From Vitis vinifera (lineage: Eukaryota; Streptophyta; Magnoliopsida; Vitales; Vitaceae): DNA of 64,000 nucleotides. The stretch is taken from the NCBI RefSeq assembly GCF_030704535.1, contig NC_081818.1, forward strand, positions 571,001 to 635,000, written 5' to 3'. Under the pieces are notes generated by a model. It did no database searches. It was not told the origin of the DNA and saw only the letters and a list, made by a program, of their open reading frames with translations. The number at the start of each line of letters is the position of its first letter. Within the stretch, counting starts at the first letter, position 1. The translations under genes were made by a program, and so were the position numbers. This document shows, piece after piece, positions 51,323 to 63,278 of this stretch.

Positions 51323-52960
51323 TCATTGAGAGTTAGTGACTTTGGATTTTTCAATCCAAACCTTTTTAACCTTAGCATTTGAATTCTTTTGAGCACCATT
51401 TCTTAAGGGACATGTACTACTAATGTGCCCTCCTCTTCCACAAAAGTTACAAATGGTGGAAGGACATTCACTTGAGGATTCTTTTACAAAATAGTTTTTA
51501 AAATACTTTTGGTTCTTTGAAGATTTGAATCCTAGTCCTTGTTTGTCAAAAACACATTTTTGGCTTGCTAAGGTCATTTTAAAGGACTTTTGTCCACAAG
51601 AGAAAATTGAAAAAGAGGAGGTCAACCATTCATTTTTCTTTTTCAAAATTTCATTTTCATTTCTTAAAATCTCATTCTCTTTTTCAAGATGAGTTTTAGA
51701 GATTTCATCAATCGAAAACTTTTCTTTCACTTCCTCAAGTTCTTTTTCAAGTTCTTGAATTCTCTTTCTAAGAGAATTATTTTTCAAACTAAGTTTTTCA
51801 AAATCCTCATATAGTTCTTCAAAAATAACATGCATATTTTCATCACTAGAGTTAGAGTTTACCTCATCAAGATCATCTATTGCCATGAAGCACATGTTTG
51901 CCACTTCTTTTTCCTTTTCTTCCTCGGAAGATTCTTCACTCTCACTCCAAGTGGCCATCATTGCCTTCTTCATTCTTCTTTTGGCTTCAATTTTGTAGAG
52001 AGGACAATCATATTTAATGTGTCCCAACTTTTTGCATTTGAAGCATATCAAATCTTCTTTCTCTTCCCATTTTTCCTTGTCACCATGTGATGAGGATTCC
52101 CTTCTTCTTGAGGGATTTCTTCTAGAGGTAAACTTTTTCCCTCTAAACCTTTCACCTTTCATGTACTTGTTTAGCTTTCTTGTGATGAGAGCTAAATCAT
52201 CATTTTCTTCACTTGGTTTTTCTTCTTCAACATCTTCTTCTTCCTTGGTTGTAGCCTTGAGAGCTATGCTTTTCTTCTTTTTGTCTTCACTCTCTTGTAG
52301 TTGCTTTGTCAAACTGATTTCACAAGTCATTAATGACCCTAAGAGTTCTTCCATAGGTAGCTTGGTCAAATCTTTAGCTTCTTGAATAGCGGTGACCTTT
52401 GTATGCCACTTTGAGGGGAGAGACCTCGATATCTTCATCACCTTTTCGGATTCATTTATGACCCTTCCCAATGCTTCAAGGCCATTAAGAATTTCAGTGA
52501 ACCTAGTGATCATCTCAACAATAGTTTCAGTTTCTTTCATTGAAAACAATTCATAGTTATGGACAAGTAGATTAATTTTTGACTCTTTCACTTGATTTGT
52601 TCCTTCATGAGTTATTTCAAGCAATCTCCAAATTTCCTTAGCAGATTTACATTGGCATATTCTATTATATTCATTCCTATCCATAGCACATTGCAAAGTA
52701 AAAACGGTTTTAGCATTTAATTGAAAATTTCTTCTATCAAGCTCATTCCATTCTTTCTTGGGTTTTGGAACCAAAACTCCATCAACTAATTTAGTGGGAA
52801 AAGTTGGGTCATCTTCAATGACATCCCATACATCTAAATCAGTTGATTGTAAGAACCAAGTCATTCTAGCTTTCCAATAGGGATAGTCGGTTCCCGTAAA
52901 GAATGGAGCTCTATGTTTTGAACAATTTTCAGTTTGAGATGAGCTTGATGGAATAACCAT
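51323..52960 (-). CDS. Copia gag
   Basis: Open frame of 545 codons from ATG at 52960. It has a UBN2-type gag domain (PYWKARMTWFL, AKEIWRLLEITHEG), a zinc knuckle CFKCKKLGHIKYDCP, a Lys/Glu-rich coiled-coil stretch, and a second knuckle CNFCGRGGHISSTCP near the end. It stops 71 bases before the pol frame. The spacer still encodes PKKTWVPK in the gag frame after one stop, and another frame carries KEDKWF into pol, showing that gag and pol were once continuous and have been split by a stop and a small frame change. Confidence 0.93.
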   Translation of the reverse strand: MVIPSSSSQTENCSKHRAPFFTGTDYPYWKARMTWFLQSTDLDVWDVIEDDPTFPTKLVDGVLVPKPKKEWNELDRRNFQLNAKTVFTLQCAMDRNEYNRICQCKSAKEIWRLLEITHEGTNQVKESKINLLVHNYELFSMKETETIVEMITRFTEILNGLEALGRVINESEKVMKISRSLPSKWHTKVTAIQEAKDLTKLPMEELLGSLMTCEISLTKQLQESEDKKKKSIALKATTKEEEDVEEEKPSEENDDLALITRKLNKYMKGERFRGKKFTSRRNPSRRRESSSHGDKEKWEEKEDLICFKCKKLGHIKYDCPLYKIEAKRRMKKAMMATWSESEESSEEEKEKEVANMCFMAIDDLDEVNSNSSDENMHVIFEELYEDFEKLSLKNNSLRKRIQELEKELEEVKEKFSIDEISKTHLEKENEILRNENEILKKKNEWLTSSFSIFSCGQKSFKMTLASQKCVFDKQGLGFKSSKNQKYFKNYFVKESSSECPSTICNFCGRGGHISSTCPLRNGAQKNSNAKVKKVWIEKSKVTNSQ

Positions 52961-52998
52961 TTTCCTCTTAGATGATTAAGTCTTAAGCAAGAGGTCTA

Positions 52999-53010
52999 GC
53001 TCTGATACCA
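52999..53010 (-). other. Primer-binding site for initiator tRNA-Met
   Basis: TGGTATCAGAGC on the minus strand, two bases inside the 5' LTR. A perfect match to the usual plant initiator-Met primer site; it orients the element as minus strand. Confidence 0.9.
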
Positions 53011-53012
53011 AT

Positions 53013-54224
53013 TGATAAAACAAAGGCTATGAATAATTAAGGAAAATACCCAAAAGGGGGGGTGAATTGGGTTTTTCAAAATCTTTTTCCACACAATAAT
53101 ATATGCACAAAATAAATAAAGGAAAGAGATAAAGTTATAGAATTCAAACTCGGGTTTATAGTGGTTCGGCACTCCCTTGCCTACGTCCACTCTCCTCAAT
53201 CTCCTAATCGAGTGAGAGTTCCACTAACTTGAAACTTCAATCAAGCTTTCAATCGTCTTACACTTGGATTCCGGCTCCAATGGGCTCTTACACAATCTCT
53301 TCAAGATTTGAACCACTTGAAGGCTTTCACACTCAGTTTACACAAGGATGAAACTCTCAACCTAGCTTAAGGAAGGCTCAAGTACAAGAGAAAGCTAGGA
53401 TGAATTACAAGAGTGCACTAAGAATATGCAAGTGATGGTTTAATGCACTAAGAAAGAAAATGAGAGCTTTTTAGATTAAGAACAGGTAGGTAGGCTTTGA
53501 ATGCAATTGTTCTCTTTTTCATAAATAAAGAGGAGCTCTCAATTTATAGGTTTCTAAGCTCGGGAGACAAAAACAGTAGAAAGTAGCCTCGACCGGACGA
53601 GCAAAGGGTTGACCGGATCACTAGCCGTTAGAGCATTTAATGCATGACAAGTTACCGTTGCCTCGACCGGACCTCGACCAGACAAGGGTGAGGCTCGACC
53701 GGGAAGAGAAAGCTACTGGGAGAGAGAGAAGGTTTTTGTGCCTCCCTCGATCGAACCTCGACCGGACAAGGGAAACCGGTCGACCGGTTCCCCAACCGGT
53801 TGAGCCGATTGGCCATAGCCTCGACCGGATGAGCCTTTTGGCCTTGAAAACCTATCCTTTTTTATTTCTTTCTTTTCCAATACTTAGGCAAGGTCTTTAG
53901 GTGAGTTAGTATGCCAATTTTGAATCAATTTGCCTAAGGTATATTTGATAAAACTCGGTTTTTAAAGAAAATCAAGTTTTAAAGAATAAACCGAGTTTTC
54001 TAAGATGCATGAAAAGGTATGAACATCCTAAGTGCACTCATGCTATCATCTTACATTCATTTCCTATGATCACAAGTCTTCCAAATGATCTCGATCTCAT
54101 ATTCGTTTGGTCCTTGATGAATTTTTGAGATTATGCATGAGATTCTTAATAATTTAAAACAATTAGTCACTTAACTATGATTTGTTATCATCAAAACCTG
54201 ATTAGGAGAACCCTTGGGCTAACA
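53013..54224 (-). repeat. 5' LTR of copia element
   Basis: 1212 bases, matching 44672-45882. CGACCGG and AACCGGTT motifs cluster at about 53586-53830, as in the other LTR. Confidence 0.95.
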
Positions 54225-54229
54225 AAAAG

Positions 54230-57021
54230 TGTTCTAAGAAAACAATTATGAAAAATGATTTTTTTTATTAATATTTTATAGAATAAAAGTATATTTGGAA
54301 ATTGATATGTTTTCTATATTTTTAAATATGTTTTAAAAATAACTTTTAAATGTTGTGTTTTATTTTTATTCATTTTTCATATAAAAGAAATAGAAAAACA
54401 ACTAAAAAGTGTTATTTAAAAATATAGTATTTTCTGTTTTTAAGAATAAAAAACCATTTTTTGTTTTTTGATTAATAAATATGTTTTCCTAATTTTTTTT
54501 CAAGAGAATAAATAACTATTTTTAAAGAAAAAAACTCTCGTACTAAAAGCATGTTGTTGGATAATTGATTTAGTGATCATATCATTTAATATCCATTTGA
54601 ATACACTTTTTATTTTTTATTTTTAAAAATAAAAATAATTACAACTTTTATATAAAATATAAAATCTTTTAAAGGCTTAAATTATAAAAAAGATAATGAC
54701 TTTTAATTTTTCTTTTTTTAAATGATGTACTAACAAATTTATTATCTCAAATTATAACATTTTAAAAATATTTTTTAAGAATATAAGGTAAATTTATATT
54801 TTTTATATTTAAAATTTTACTTAATTAGTTATTTAATTTCTTAGCTATATCATATTTATTAAAAATTAGAATCATTTGAAGACAGTTAAGTAAATGTGTT
54901 AAAAACCGATATATTTATTAAATGTGTTTATAAAACAAATATGATTATGCTTAACTAAAATCCACTAAAATTCATATTATTTTTAAGTTGTATTATTGTA
55001 TGGTATCAAAAAATTCAACTTTGAAAGACATCTCCATGATGATGAATCCCATTTAGAGAAGGCTCTAAACTTTAAAGCTGAGTGCTCTTGCACACATGGA
55101 AGACGGTTTACTATTTCTTTCCAACCCCACTTTGGCTTACAATAAAGTTGATCTTGTTTGTCCAAGGGGAAAAAAAAGCATTATCCACATTTTCCTGAGA
55201 AAAAAGGTAAAGAAAACTTTGCCACCCTCTCCCACCAACTTCACTTTCCAATGGATGAAACCCTAATTTTAAAAATGCAACAACACCAAGTAAACCCTAA
55301 CCAGACAAAAAGGAAAACCAAAGTGGGCATCAAGGGGTGTCAGCAAAAGTGAATCTGACATAGAATAATCTCGGACAACCAAACTAGGCTTCTTCAAAAA
55401 AGTTGGTGAGTATTTTCATTATTGAGGGGCTTTTTTTTATGTATGCTTTAACTTCAACTTGAGTTTTTCTTTATATAATTAAAGTTAGAAACAAGAAGTT
55501 AACGAACTCTATTAACTTAAGTGGTATTTGTGTTTTTGGCTTTTTGTTAAAAGTAATTTATTTTTAAAATTTAAATTGTTTGTTTTTCTATTTTTTATGA
55601 CTTATTATAAACTTTTTACTAAATAAAAAGGTCAAAATATATAATTTTTTTTAAATAAAAATAATAATATATTAGTTTTTCTTTACTTTTTAATATTTAA
55701 TAAAAATAAAATATTACAAAAACAAATAACCTAATATTTAACACTATTAAGCATTAAGGTTCTATTTAGAATTAAGTAAAAAAACAAACTTCACCTTAGT
55801 TATATAATTAAAGTTAAAAAAAAAAAAAGTTATCCTCAATCAAGTCTATAAAACTTATTTAGATCAGTTAGTAAAAAGCCCAACCCATATCAAGAACTTG
55901 GTATGAACCGTTAGTCCATCATTGCATAATAGCTTCATTTTTAGATCAAATTTATTGTTTAACGTGGTATCGGACTTTTGTCTATCTTCCCATATTAATG
56001 ATCTCATGTACAAAATTTAAGAAAAAAAAGGAGCACTATGAGTTCCCCCTCCAAAAAAATGAAAAAAAAAAAAAAAAATCCCCTTAGAATTTTTAGGTTA
56101 AATTGATGGCTTACTATTTTGCATTTGCATTACTTTCTCATTTCAAAATCCTGCAATTTTACCATTTTTGTTTTTCCAAACTCATGTTTCATAAAAAACG
56201 ATCATCAGGCTATATTGACAGTTATACTGATATGATATGAGCTCCCTTCTTGGCATTAGGCCAGGGCACATTTGGCCATGGAAACTGCAATCAAAAGCCT
56301 CTGAAATGGATGTTTAATCAGGGTAGCTAGTCCCAAAAACAAAAAGGGGATTCAAAACAACTATTGTGTGAATCAAACAACTAGTGCTGGGACCAAAGAG
56401 AGTGGAAGAAATGGCAAGAACATGGGGGTCCTAACTTCTTATTATATTTGCCCATCTCACTTCTCCTCCTCCCCCTCTTCTTCTTCTTCCCCTTTTCACC
56501 TTTTTTCCCTTCTCCATGCTCAAATACATAACCCCACATTCATGCATGCCCACAAAAAAGCCAAGCTCTAAATGGAACTGGTCGGTTTTGCACCACCATT
56601 ATTATAGTGAGAGGTGTGAACCGCCCCCAAAAAGGGATATCCCACTCAGAATTCTTAGTATAAAGTTGCCTTCAAGCCTCAGGCCTCAGGCCTCACATAT
56701 CCTGTAATATCTTCAACAATATCCCTTCTTGTAGTGCTGCAAGTGGTCACAAGCATAGCTCTAGCCCCAAGTCTTGGAGTCATTTTTTTGTGTTCCTGAG
56801 ACATGGGCTGTTTGATTCTTTTATCTCCTTTACCATCCTCTGTTGATGACACTGACAGAAACTAGTCATAATCTGAGCCGGGTTCTTTGAATTTTGGAAG
56901 CATCAACTTGGCTGCCTAGTGAAAACAACATCTCTAGGATAGTGAAAGTTTTTTGAGTTTGAGTTTGTCTATAAGTGTAGCCTGGCTCAACTCTTTTTGT
57001 TCCATTCAGTCCTCATTGAGC
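54230..57021. other. AT-rich spacer and polygalacturonase upstream region
   Basis: No gene is seen. From 54.2 to 56.1 kb the sequence is A/T-rich with one probable MITE (55520-55795). From about 56.2 kb composition becomes balanced; a pyrimidine-rich CT tract (about 56460-56510) lies about 500 bases before the polygalacturonase ATG. TCTATAAGTG near 56970 could be a TATA box, but it is only about 50 bases from the ATG. Confidence 0.5.
55520..55795. mobile_element. Possible MITE with TTA target duplication
   Basis: The ends AGTGGTATTTGTG and CAAACTTCACC (inverted: GGTGAAGTTTG) partly pair. TTA flanks both sides (55517-55519, 55796-55798). The ends resemble those at 12100 and 42241, suggesting a third, more diverged member of the same family. 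276 bases, A/T-rich. Confidence 0.45.
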
Positions 57022-58876
57022 ATGGAGTTCTCTCGGGCTTTCGTAGTTGTTGCCTCCATTTTCTTGTGTTTTCTCCTTGTTTTCTTTTGCAGTAGGTTTC
57101 AGGATCATGAGTATCATGAGGAGCATGAACATTTGCATACATTCTCCCGAATTTCACTGCCACCTTCTCCTGCACCAGAGGCAGCTAGCCCAAGTTACAA
57201 TGGCTACTCCTCTATTTATACTGCAGTTTTCAATGTAAGATCGTTTGGTGCTGTTGGGGATGGTGTCACAGACGATACACAAGCATTCAAGATGACTTGG
57301 GACACTGCCTGCCAAGCCGAATCAGCAACTCTTCTGGTTCCTCATGGGCATTCCTTCATGATTCAATCCACAATCTTTACTGGCCCTTGTAAAACTGGCC
57401 TTATATTTCAGGTATTTGATCAGTGTTGTTCAAGAATGAGATTTTCTGTAAGGTTTCTACTGAGTAAAGACAACTAATAGGCTCTGAACTCGGATTTTTT
57501 CTTTTTTCTCTGGATGATGAAAAGATCGAAGGAACTATCATGGCACCTGACGGGCCAAGCTCATGGCCACAAGGCAACAGCAGGCGACAATGGCTGGTCT
57601 TCTACAGAATCAATGAAATGTCCATGCAGGGAGGTGGAGTCATCGATGGGAGAGGAGAAAAATGGTGGGATCTTCCCTGCAAGCCTCACAAAGTAAGCCA
57701 TCGATCTCCATTGCCATGTCTCTGTTACTTCAGAAGCTTCTCACTGACATCCTATGCCAATGAAACAGGGAATCAATGGAACGACGCTGCCTGGTCCTTG
57801 TGACAGCCCAGTTGTAAGCCACAAACACCATTCATATATCTCCTAAAGTTTCATCTCCACAGCAAGAAAAGTACTGAAAATTTGTCTGTAATCTCATCTC
57901 ATTGTTGCAGGCCATAAGGTTCTTCACAAGCTCCAATTTGACAGTGCAAGGACTCAAAATCAAGAACAGTCCCCAGTTCCATTTCCGGTTTGACAACTGC
58001 CAGAACGTTCACATAGATTTACTCAACATAAAAGCCCCTGCTGAGAGCCCCAATACTGATGGAATTCACATCGAGAACACAAACGGTGTGAAAATCTACA
58101 ATTCAATTGTCTCCAATGGTAATCCCAAAAGCACCAAATCCTCTCATCTTTGCCTCCATCACTCTCATAACCTGATTGTGTTTTCTGGTCGTTGAATTCT
58201 CTTCTAGGCGACGACTGTGTATCGATTGGAGCTGGTTGTCACAATGTAGACATCAGGAACATAACGTGCGGCCCCAGCCATGGAATAAGGTAAATTCAAG
58301 GATGGAAACCAAACTTCTGCTCTTTCCTCTCTGCTCTGCAAACAAAAACTTAGTCCTTACCTCTTTGGATGCAGTATTGGCAGTCTCGGCATTCGAAATT
58401 CCCGGGCTTGTGTTTCAAACATCACAGTGACAGACTCAATCATCAAGCATTCTGCCAATGGTGTTCGGATCAAAACATGGCAGGGAGGGTCAGGTTCTGT
58501 ATCTAAAGTAACCTTCAATAACATTCACATGGACACAGTCCGAAACCCAATCATCATCGACCAGTACTACTGCCTCACCAAGGGCTGCGTCAACCAGACT
58601 TCTGCAGTTCTCATATCCCATATCTCGTATACAAACATCAAAGGTACTTATGATGTCAGAAGCTCGCCAATGCATTTTGCTTGCAGTGACTCGGTCCCTT
58701 GCACCAACCTTACTCTTTCAGAAGTAGAGCTGCTTCCCTCCAAAGGACAGATTATGATGAATCCATTTTGCTGGAATGCTTATGGAGCTTCACAGACACT
58801 CACCATTCCACCACTTTTCTGCTTGTTGGAGGGCACTTCACAGTCATTACCACAGAGAGAAGTCGACAAGTGCTGA
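57022..58876 (+). CDS. Polygalacturonase (glycoside hydrolase family 28)
   Basis: Six exons: 57022-57411, 57525-57692, 57769-57813, 57911-58118, 58208-58289, 58375-58876. All join in frame to 464 aa, usual for plant polygalacturonases. The enzyme hydrolyses alpha-1,4 links of homogalacturonan in the cell wall. A hydrophobic stretch at residues 7-23 would be a signal peptide or anchor. The four GH28 catalytic motifs are all present: NTDG (249-252), GDDC (271-274), GPSHGIS with His295 (292-298), and RIK (329-331). The pectin-lyase-fold N-terminal motif [15 protein letters not shown] is near residues 72-86. The ATG at 57022 was chosen because it starts the hydrophobic leader. The exon 2 acceptor (GATGAAAAG) is unusually purine-rich. 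Secreted, probably to the apoplast; tissue role unknown. Confidence 0.94.
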
Positions 58877-61800
58877 TCAAAGTTCACATTCTAAGTAAAG
58901 CATATATACATAGTTGTATCAGATTACAAGCTGAGTTCACGAAAATTAATTTGACTTGAAGTGTAAAAGCTTCTGTCATTTATCTAATGTACTAATTGAG
59001 AACATGTGTTATAAACATGGGTTCCTATCTACTAAGTTGTTGCAGGTAGAGTACAGATAACTCCATGAAAAGTTCTTCCCTTTTGCAATGGAATACCTAT
59101 ATCTTTTCTATAATCTAGGGGCTCTGTTTTCGTGCATGTTCCCTTCAGAAGGTTTTGAAGTTTGTAAATCATGAACCTAATAGGAAAAGCTTCTTCCAAG
59201 TTTTCTTGGGATGTTTTTGATATTCATGTGTTAAGAAAAAGAGGATTCTGCAGGCTACATCCATGTTAAATATGTGTCTCAAGTTGGTAATCTCATGAGT
59301 ATTATGGTGTATCACCCTTTTAAATACGTTTTAACTCAAGCAATTTCGCAATTGATTATCCTCGAGGAGAATGTAAAATTACCGTTAGATATGCAATAAC
59401 GTCACTCCTTAAATATGACAATTCAAGAAATGACCTTAAAATACGTGTGTAAGCCTTGAAATGGTCAGATTTTGTAAAAGGCCTCGTGATGAGAAAAGAC
59501 CCCAAGAAGGGTGAGTGAGGCCCTAATATAAGTCTTAGGAATAGTTTTAAATAATGGGCGTTAATAAATAAATTGATTTTCGAATGAGATGGTTAAATCA
59601 TTACTAACCAGGGAGACTAGCGCATGCTCGGGGAAAAGTCACAAGTTTTTAAATGTGGTAGAAAGAAAGAGGAGATTTGTTCATGAATATGAGGTGACAA
59701 TTGGGTGGGTGCATCATGCTTCTTTAATCTTTAGAAAGAAAGGTTGCTTTACTAAAACAAACTTTTTCTGTTTACATCTTAGAATGTCCTTCACATAACC
59801 TCACAGTGGAGGCCCCAATATAAGCTTAACTTTTCTAAACAAACTGCTTAGAAAATATGACAGTTTGGAATTTTGTAAAAGGTTGTGGACAAACTGCTCA
59901 TTTCTACTGCATCATTCTTCTATAGCCATACGGTTTTTCACAGTATCAATAAAGTCCAATATCTTTTAATATGGCATGATGATTTGGGGAACTGCCCACA
60001 GTTGATTCTCATCACTTTTATCCCAAAACCACCAAACCCATTTGAGGGCAGAAAGCATAGAGGCGCCGCAGTAATGATTCAGTGGTAAGGAAAGGGGGAA
60101 ATGGAGGAGAGAGGGCAGTGTCCTTAAGTAGTTATGGGGGTAGGAAGAGAATCTGGGTAGAGGTGAGAGAAGGTTTTAGCATATGAAAGTGACTCTGGAA
60201 GTGAGGCATGGAACTGCACTTGCATGGACAGTTGTGAGTCTCTCTCTTGAGCATGCGCAGGCGCTCAAGGCTATTACAATCACGGATGGAAGACTAGGCT
60301 TACAGACTCCCCGAAAAGGCAAGGGAGCACAAGCCTATTTTCCAAATGCCACTTTCCTCCATTTTCTTCTCTTCTATCTCTCCCTGTCAAGAGAGAGTTA
60401 GAGAGAGTCCATTTTCTTGTAGGGGACCTCGGTTAAGGACATTTCCCATGGGGGACCTGGCTAGCTAGGCCACCACTCACCCATAGAATGTGTTTGAAGG
60501 AGTTGGAAACTTGGAGGATATGAAATGGGGCTGACTTCTATAGAGAAAGACCCAAGTAGGTGGATGAGCAAGAAGACTTCTGCAGGTAATAATATAATGA
60601 TGATAGCCATAACTAAAGGTAGCAGCTAAAGGAGACGTGATCAGCCACTTCATTTTCATCAGTTATGATGGCTGGATTGTTTTTATCAGTAATGTGTCAA
60701 AGTTTAACACCAATGGCCTAGGGTAGCTATGTTTCCAAGGGTGAATAGAGTCATTTTTGAGCACCGGGTATTAGATCATTTTCCAACACCTTGTCTTATC
60801 ATAATCATCTAGCAACAACCGTCCCTAACTAGAGTTAAAATCATCATACAATTAACAGAACAGCCACACCACTAACCCCCGTGGCAGAGAGGCACCTTGA
60901 GCAACATTCAGGAAGACTCGGTGGCAACTGGGGCCTCTAAAGGCCAGAACTTAAAAACAACAGCATTGGGGGTATTGGGGTCTCCGGGATTGCCTTTTCA
61001 TTTTTGGTAAACCATAGTTTTGGGGCCCTTATGAGCAGTTACTTTGAGGACTCGCATCGTTGTCATCCCATGATCAGATCAAGACTGAGGGCATCTAAGT
61101 TGGGAATTTGAGAGTGAAACTAACAAAGGTGAGAGAAGAGATTCATGCTTTTGTCTGCAAATGGAGGAATGCCATATGACCTGAGATGAAAGACAACCAA
61201 AAGGAATCCAAAAGGAGTGTGAGGGAATCTGACAGCGAGTTTCACACTACACCTCCTAATGGAAACAAATCCACATAAGCAGACAACCAAGGTAACCATG
61301 TTCCACAAAGGACTACCTAGAATGAGAAACGTGATAGAAATGAGTAACAGACAACTCTCAACAAGAGATTCGCAAATTGGAAGATTAGAAGTTTATGCCA
61401 ACTAAACATGTATTGCTGCAACCTCGGATATAAACCTGTAACAGAGAGGAACCCACATGTATGATAAAGTCTGCCTACTAGTGCCCACTCATATAGTTAT
61501 TGATTTGGACTTCCTAACTAGGAAGGACATTTTCACATGAGTTCAGTGTAAACAATACAATGCAATCAAGGAGCCACCCACTTGAATTACCAGCCTCACT
61601 CCAGAAGACATGGACCACATCTTTCTATGATACTAATAGTAACAGTCTGGAAAAACCCAAGGTATCCCATCTATTGAAGGGCCATGTGAAAAATAGTTGA
61701 AACAGGGGTTTGTGTTTGAAGCTATCATTACTTTCACAGATACCAGTTGTGTTACAAAGGGAAAATAAATTCAACTGCATGCCATCGACATCAAATAGTC

Positions 61801-62104
61801 TGGGGAAGATGCAGAGACGTCATCAGTATCACCCAAATGTAAGCAGGCACTGCAAGTATGGAATCAAACCATGACTTTATTCACAAATTAACATGAAAGA
61901 GTGCTTGAAATTAAATTCCAAGGAAAGGTCTAAAGCTTCTGAATCACATCACTGAAAGTACATCAGATGTATGACAAATGCAATTGTCATTCACATACTC
62001 TTATCTGTTTATTAATGCCATTTATATAACCACACATCCATTCACCATCACATACTTGTGCAAATAACAATACATTCATAAAAGCTCCCAACATGAGGAG
62101 AGCA
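58877..62104. other. Intergenic region without recognised gene
   Basis: Includes the 3' UTR of the polygalacturonase gene (to about 59.1 kb) and, at the right end, the 3' UTR of the peptidase gene (about 61.9-62.1 kb). Between them the composition is balanced and short open frames of 60-75 codons occur on both strands without known motifs. Two short related segments (GAGGCCCTAATATAAG at about 59517 and GAGGCCCCAATATAAG at about 59811) hint at an old repeat. Nothing else is supported. Confidence 0.5.
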
Positions 62105-63278
62105 CTAATTCAAAGAAGCAAGTACCTCCAACAAGGAAGCTGCAAACTGCATTTGGGTTTCCTCATCTATAGTCAAGAAGAGGGGCACATGTACAAAGAG
62201 CGATTGAATACCATTCTGCTCTGCAAACCGAAGGGAATGATAGTATACATAATTGCATACAAATCGGCCTGCATCATCAGATGGCATCACCTCGTAACCC
62301 ATCTTTGTCAAGGTCTTGGTGATCTCCTCAACAGGAAGAGAAGTCTGCATAAAGTTAGAACAGGAAATCCTTCTAAGAACGGGCAAACAGATTAGGCAAA
62401 ATGACAGCATACATGGATTATTGCCATGATATGGATTAAGATCATGCTAAACAAAAATGCTCTTCTTATAAATTGGTCCAATCATATTAACCATAAACGT
62501 ACTCCAGGATAAAAGAAATATCAAGCAAAAAATGACAACAGAACAGAAGTACAAGTAACCTCAAACACCACAATCATAATTAAGTTTATAATTCTGATCT
62601 AGTCCATTGAACTGATATCCTTATCTTGCTCCATGAAAGGAAAATTAACACTTGGTGGGAAATGTCTGAAAAAATTCAACAGAGTGACCAACCATGATAT
62701 CTTCACAAGAAAAAGAGAAGTGGCTAACAAGCCTAACATGCCGTTTTACAACAAATCAAATAGTCCTACAATTTCATTGATTTATAAGGTCAAATGAATT
62801 TTAATTACCACTGAGATGAACAAAAAGAAGAAATTTTAATTAACATATGCTCTAAAGTTGAGAGTATGAATAAAAATACAACTCTTTTTTAGAAATGGTT
62901 CCTGGAATAGAAATGAGGAGTTGAATTCAGCATTCATCATTCTTGGCATTAAATATAAGGTCCAGGGCAACAATTTTGAATATATATAAGAAAACAAATA
63001 AAAGAATCATCATAATCATTCTACCTCTCGTGTTCGTGAAATTCCACCATCTGCAGGAATAATGGGGACTTTCTGCAAATAATGAAACAAGAAACACTCA
63101 ACTACATAAAAAGAAATTGGTAGGTAGAGCTGAGTGTTTTTAACTCCCATTTTTTGGGACTGGGTATTCGAACCTGAGGCTTCCATCCCATCTCATCGGG
63201 ACAACGAAAAGTAGCTTCATTGACAGCTTGATGCTCAATAGCAAACCTTGTTGCACCACTGTTAACTCCAAAATGCAC
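62105..63278 (-). CDS. Pyroglutamyl-peptidase I-like (family C15), 3' part
   Basis: Three exons on the minus strand: 63174-63278, 63025-63072, 62105-62344. They join in frame for 130 codons and a stop; the 5' exons lie outside the window. The family removes N-terminal pyroglutamate from peptides. Exon 1 here reads VHFGVNSGATRFAIEHQAVNEA, matching the family's substrate-side region. Exon 3 holds the catalytic Cys in SDDAGRFVCNYVYYHSL and the catalytic His in FVHVP. The catalytic Glu lies upstream, not visible. The last exon ends with a helix (QMQFAASLLEVLASLN) and the stop. An annotated extension of exon 3 upstream of 62344 is intron sequence. Family assignment is firm; substrate in the plant is not known. 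Confidence 0.9.

Larger units (their letters stand above)
44672..54224 (-). mobile_element. Ty1/copia retrotransposon, SIRE/Maximus type
   Basis: Two 1.2-kb LTRs enclose, on the minus strand, primer site, gag, pol in copia order (protease, integrase, RT, RNase H) and a third, envelope-like region. Long LTRs and a third frame after pol are typical of the SIRE/Maximus lineage. A perfect 5-base target duplication, AAAAG, flanks it (44667-44671 and 54225-54229). The LTRs differ at roughly 30 sites by eye (about 97 percent identical), so the insertion is moderately recent. Gag and pol are separated by stops and a frame change. Some catalytic Asp codons have changed to Asn. Confidence 0.95.

Noticed and set aside
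62345-62410. Start of the last peptidase exon at the first Met of the open frame
   Set aside because: An acceptor (TTATGCAG) precedes ACTTCTCTTCC at 62344 and the preceding exon joins in frame there, so the upstream residues are intron.
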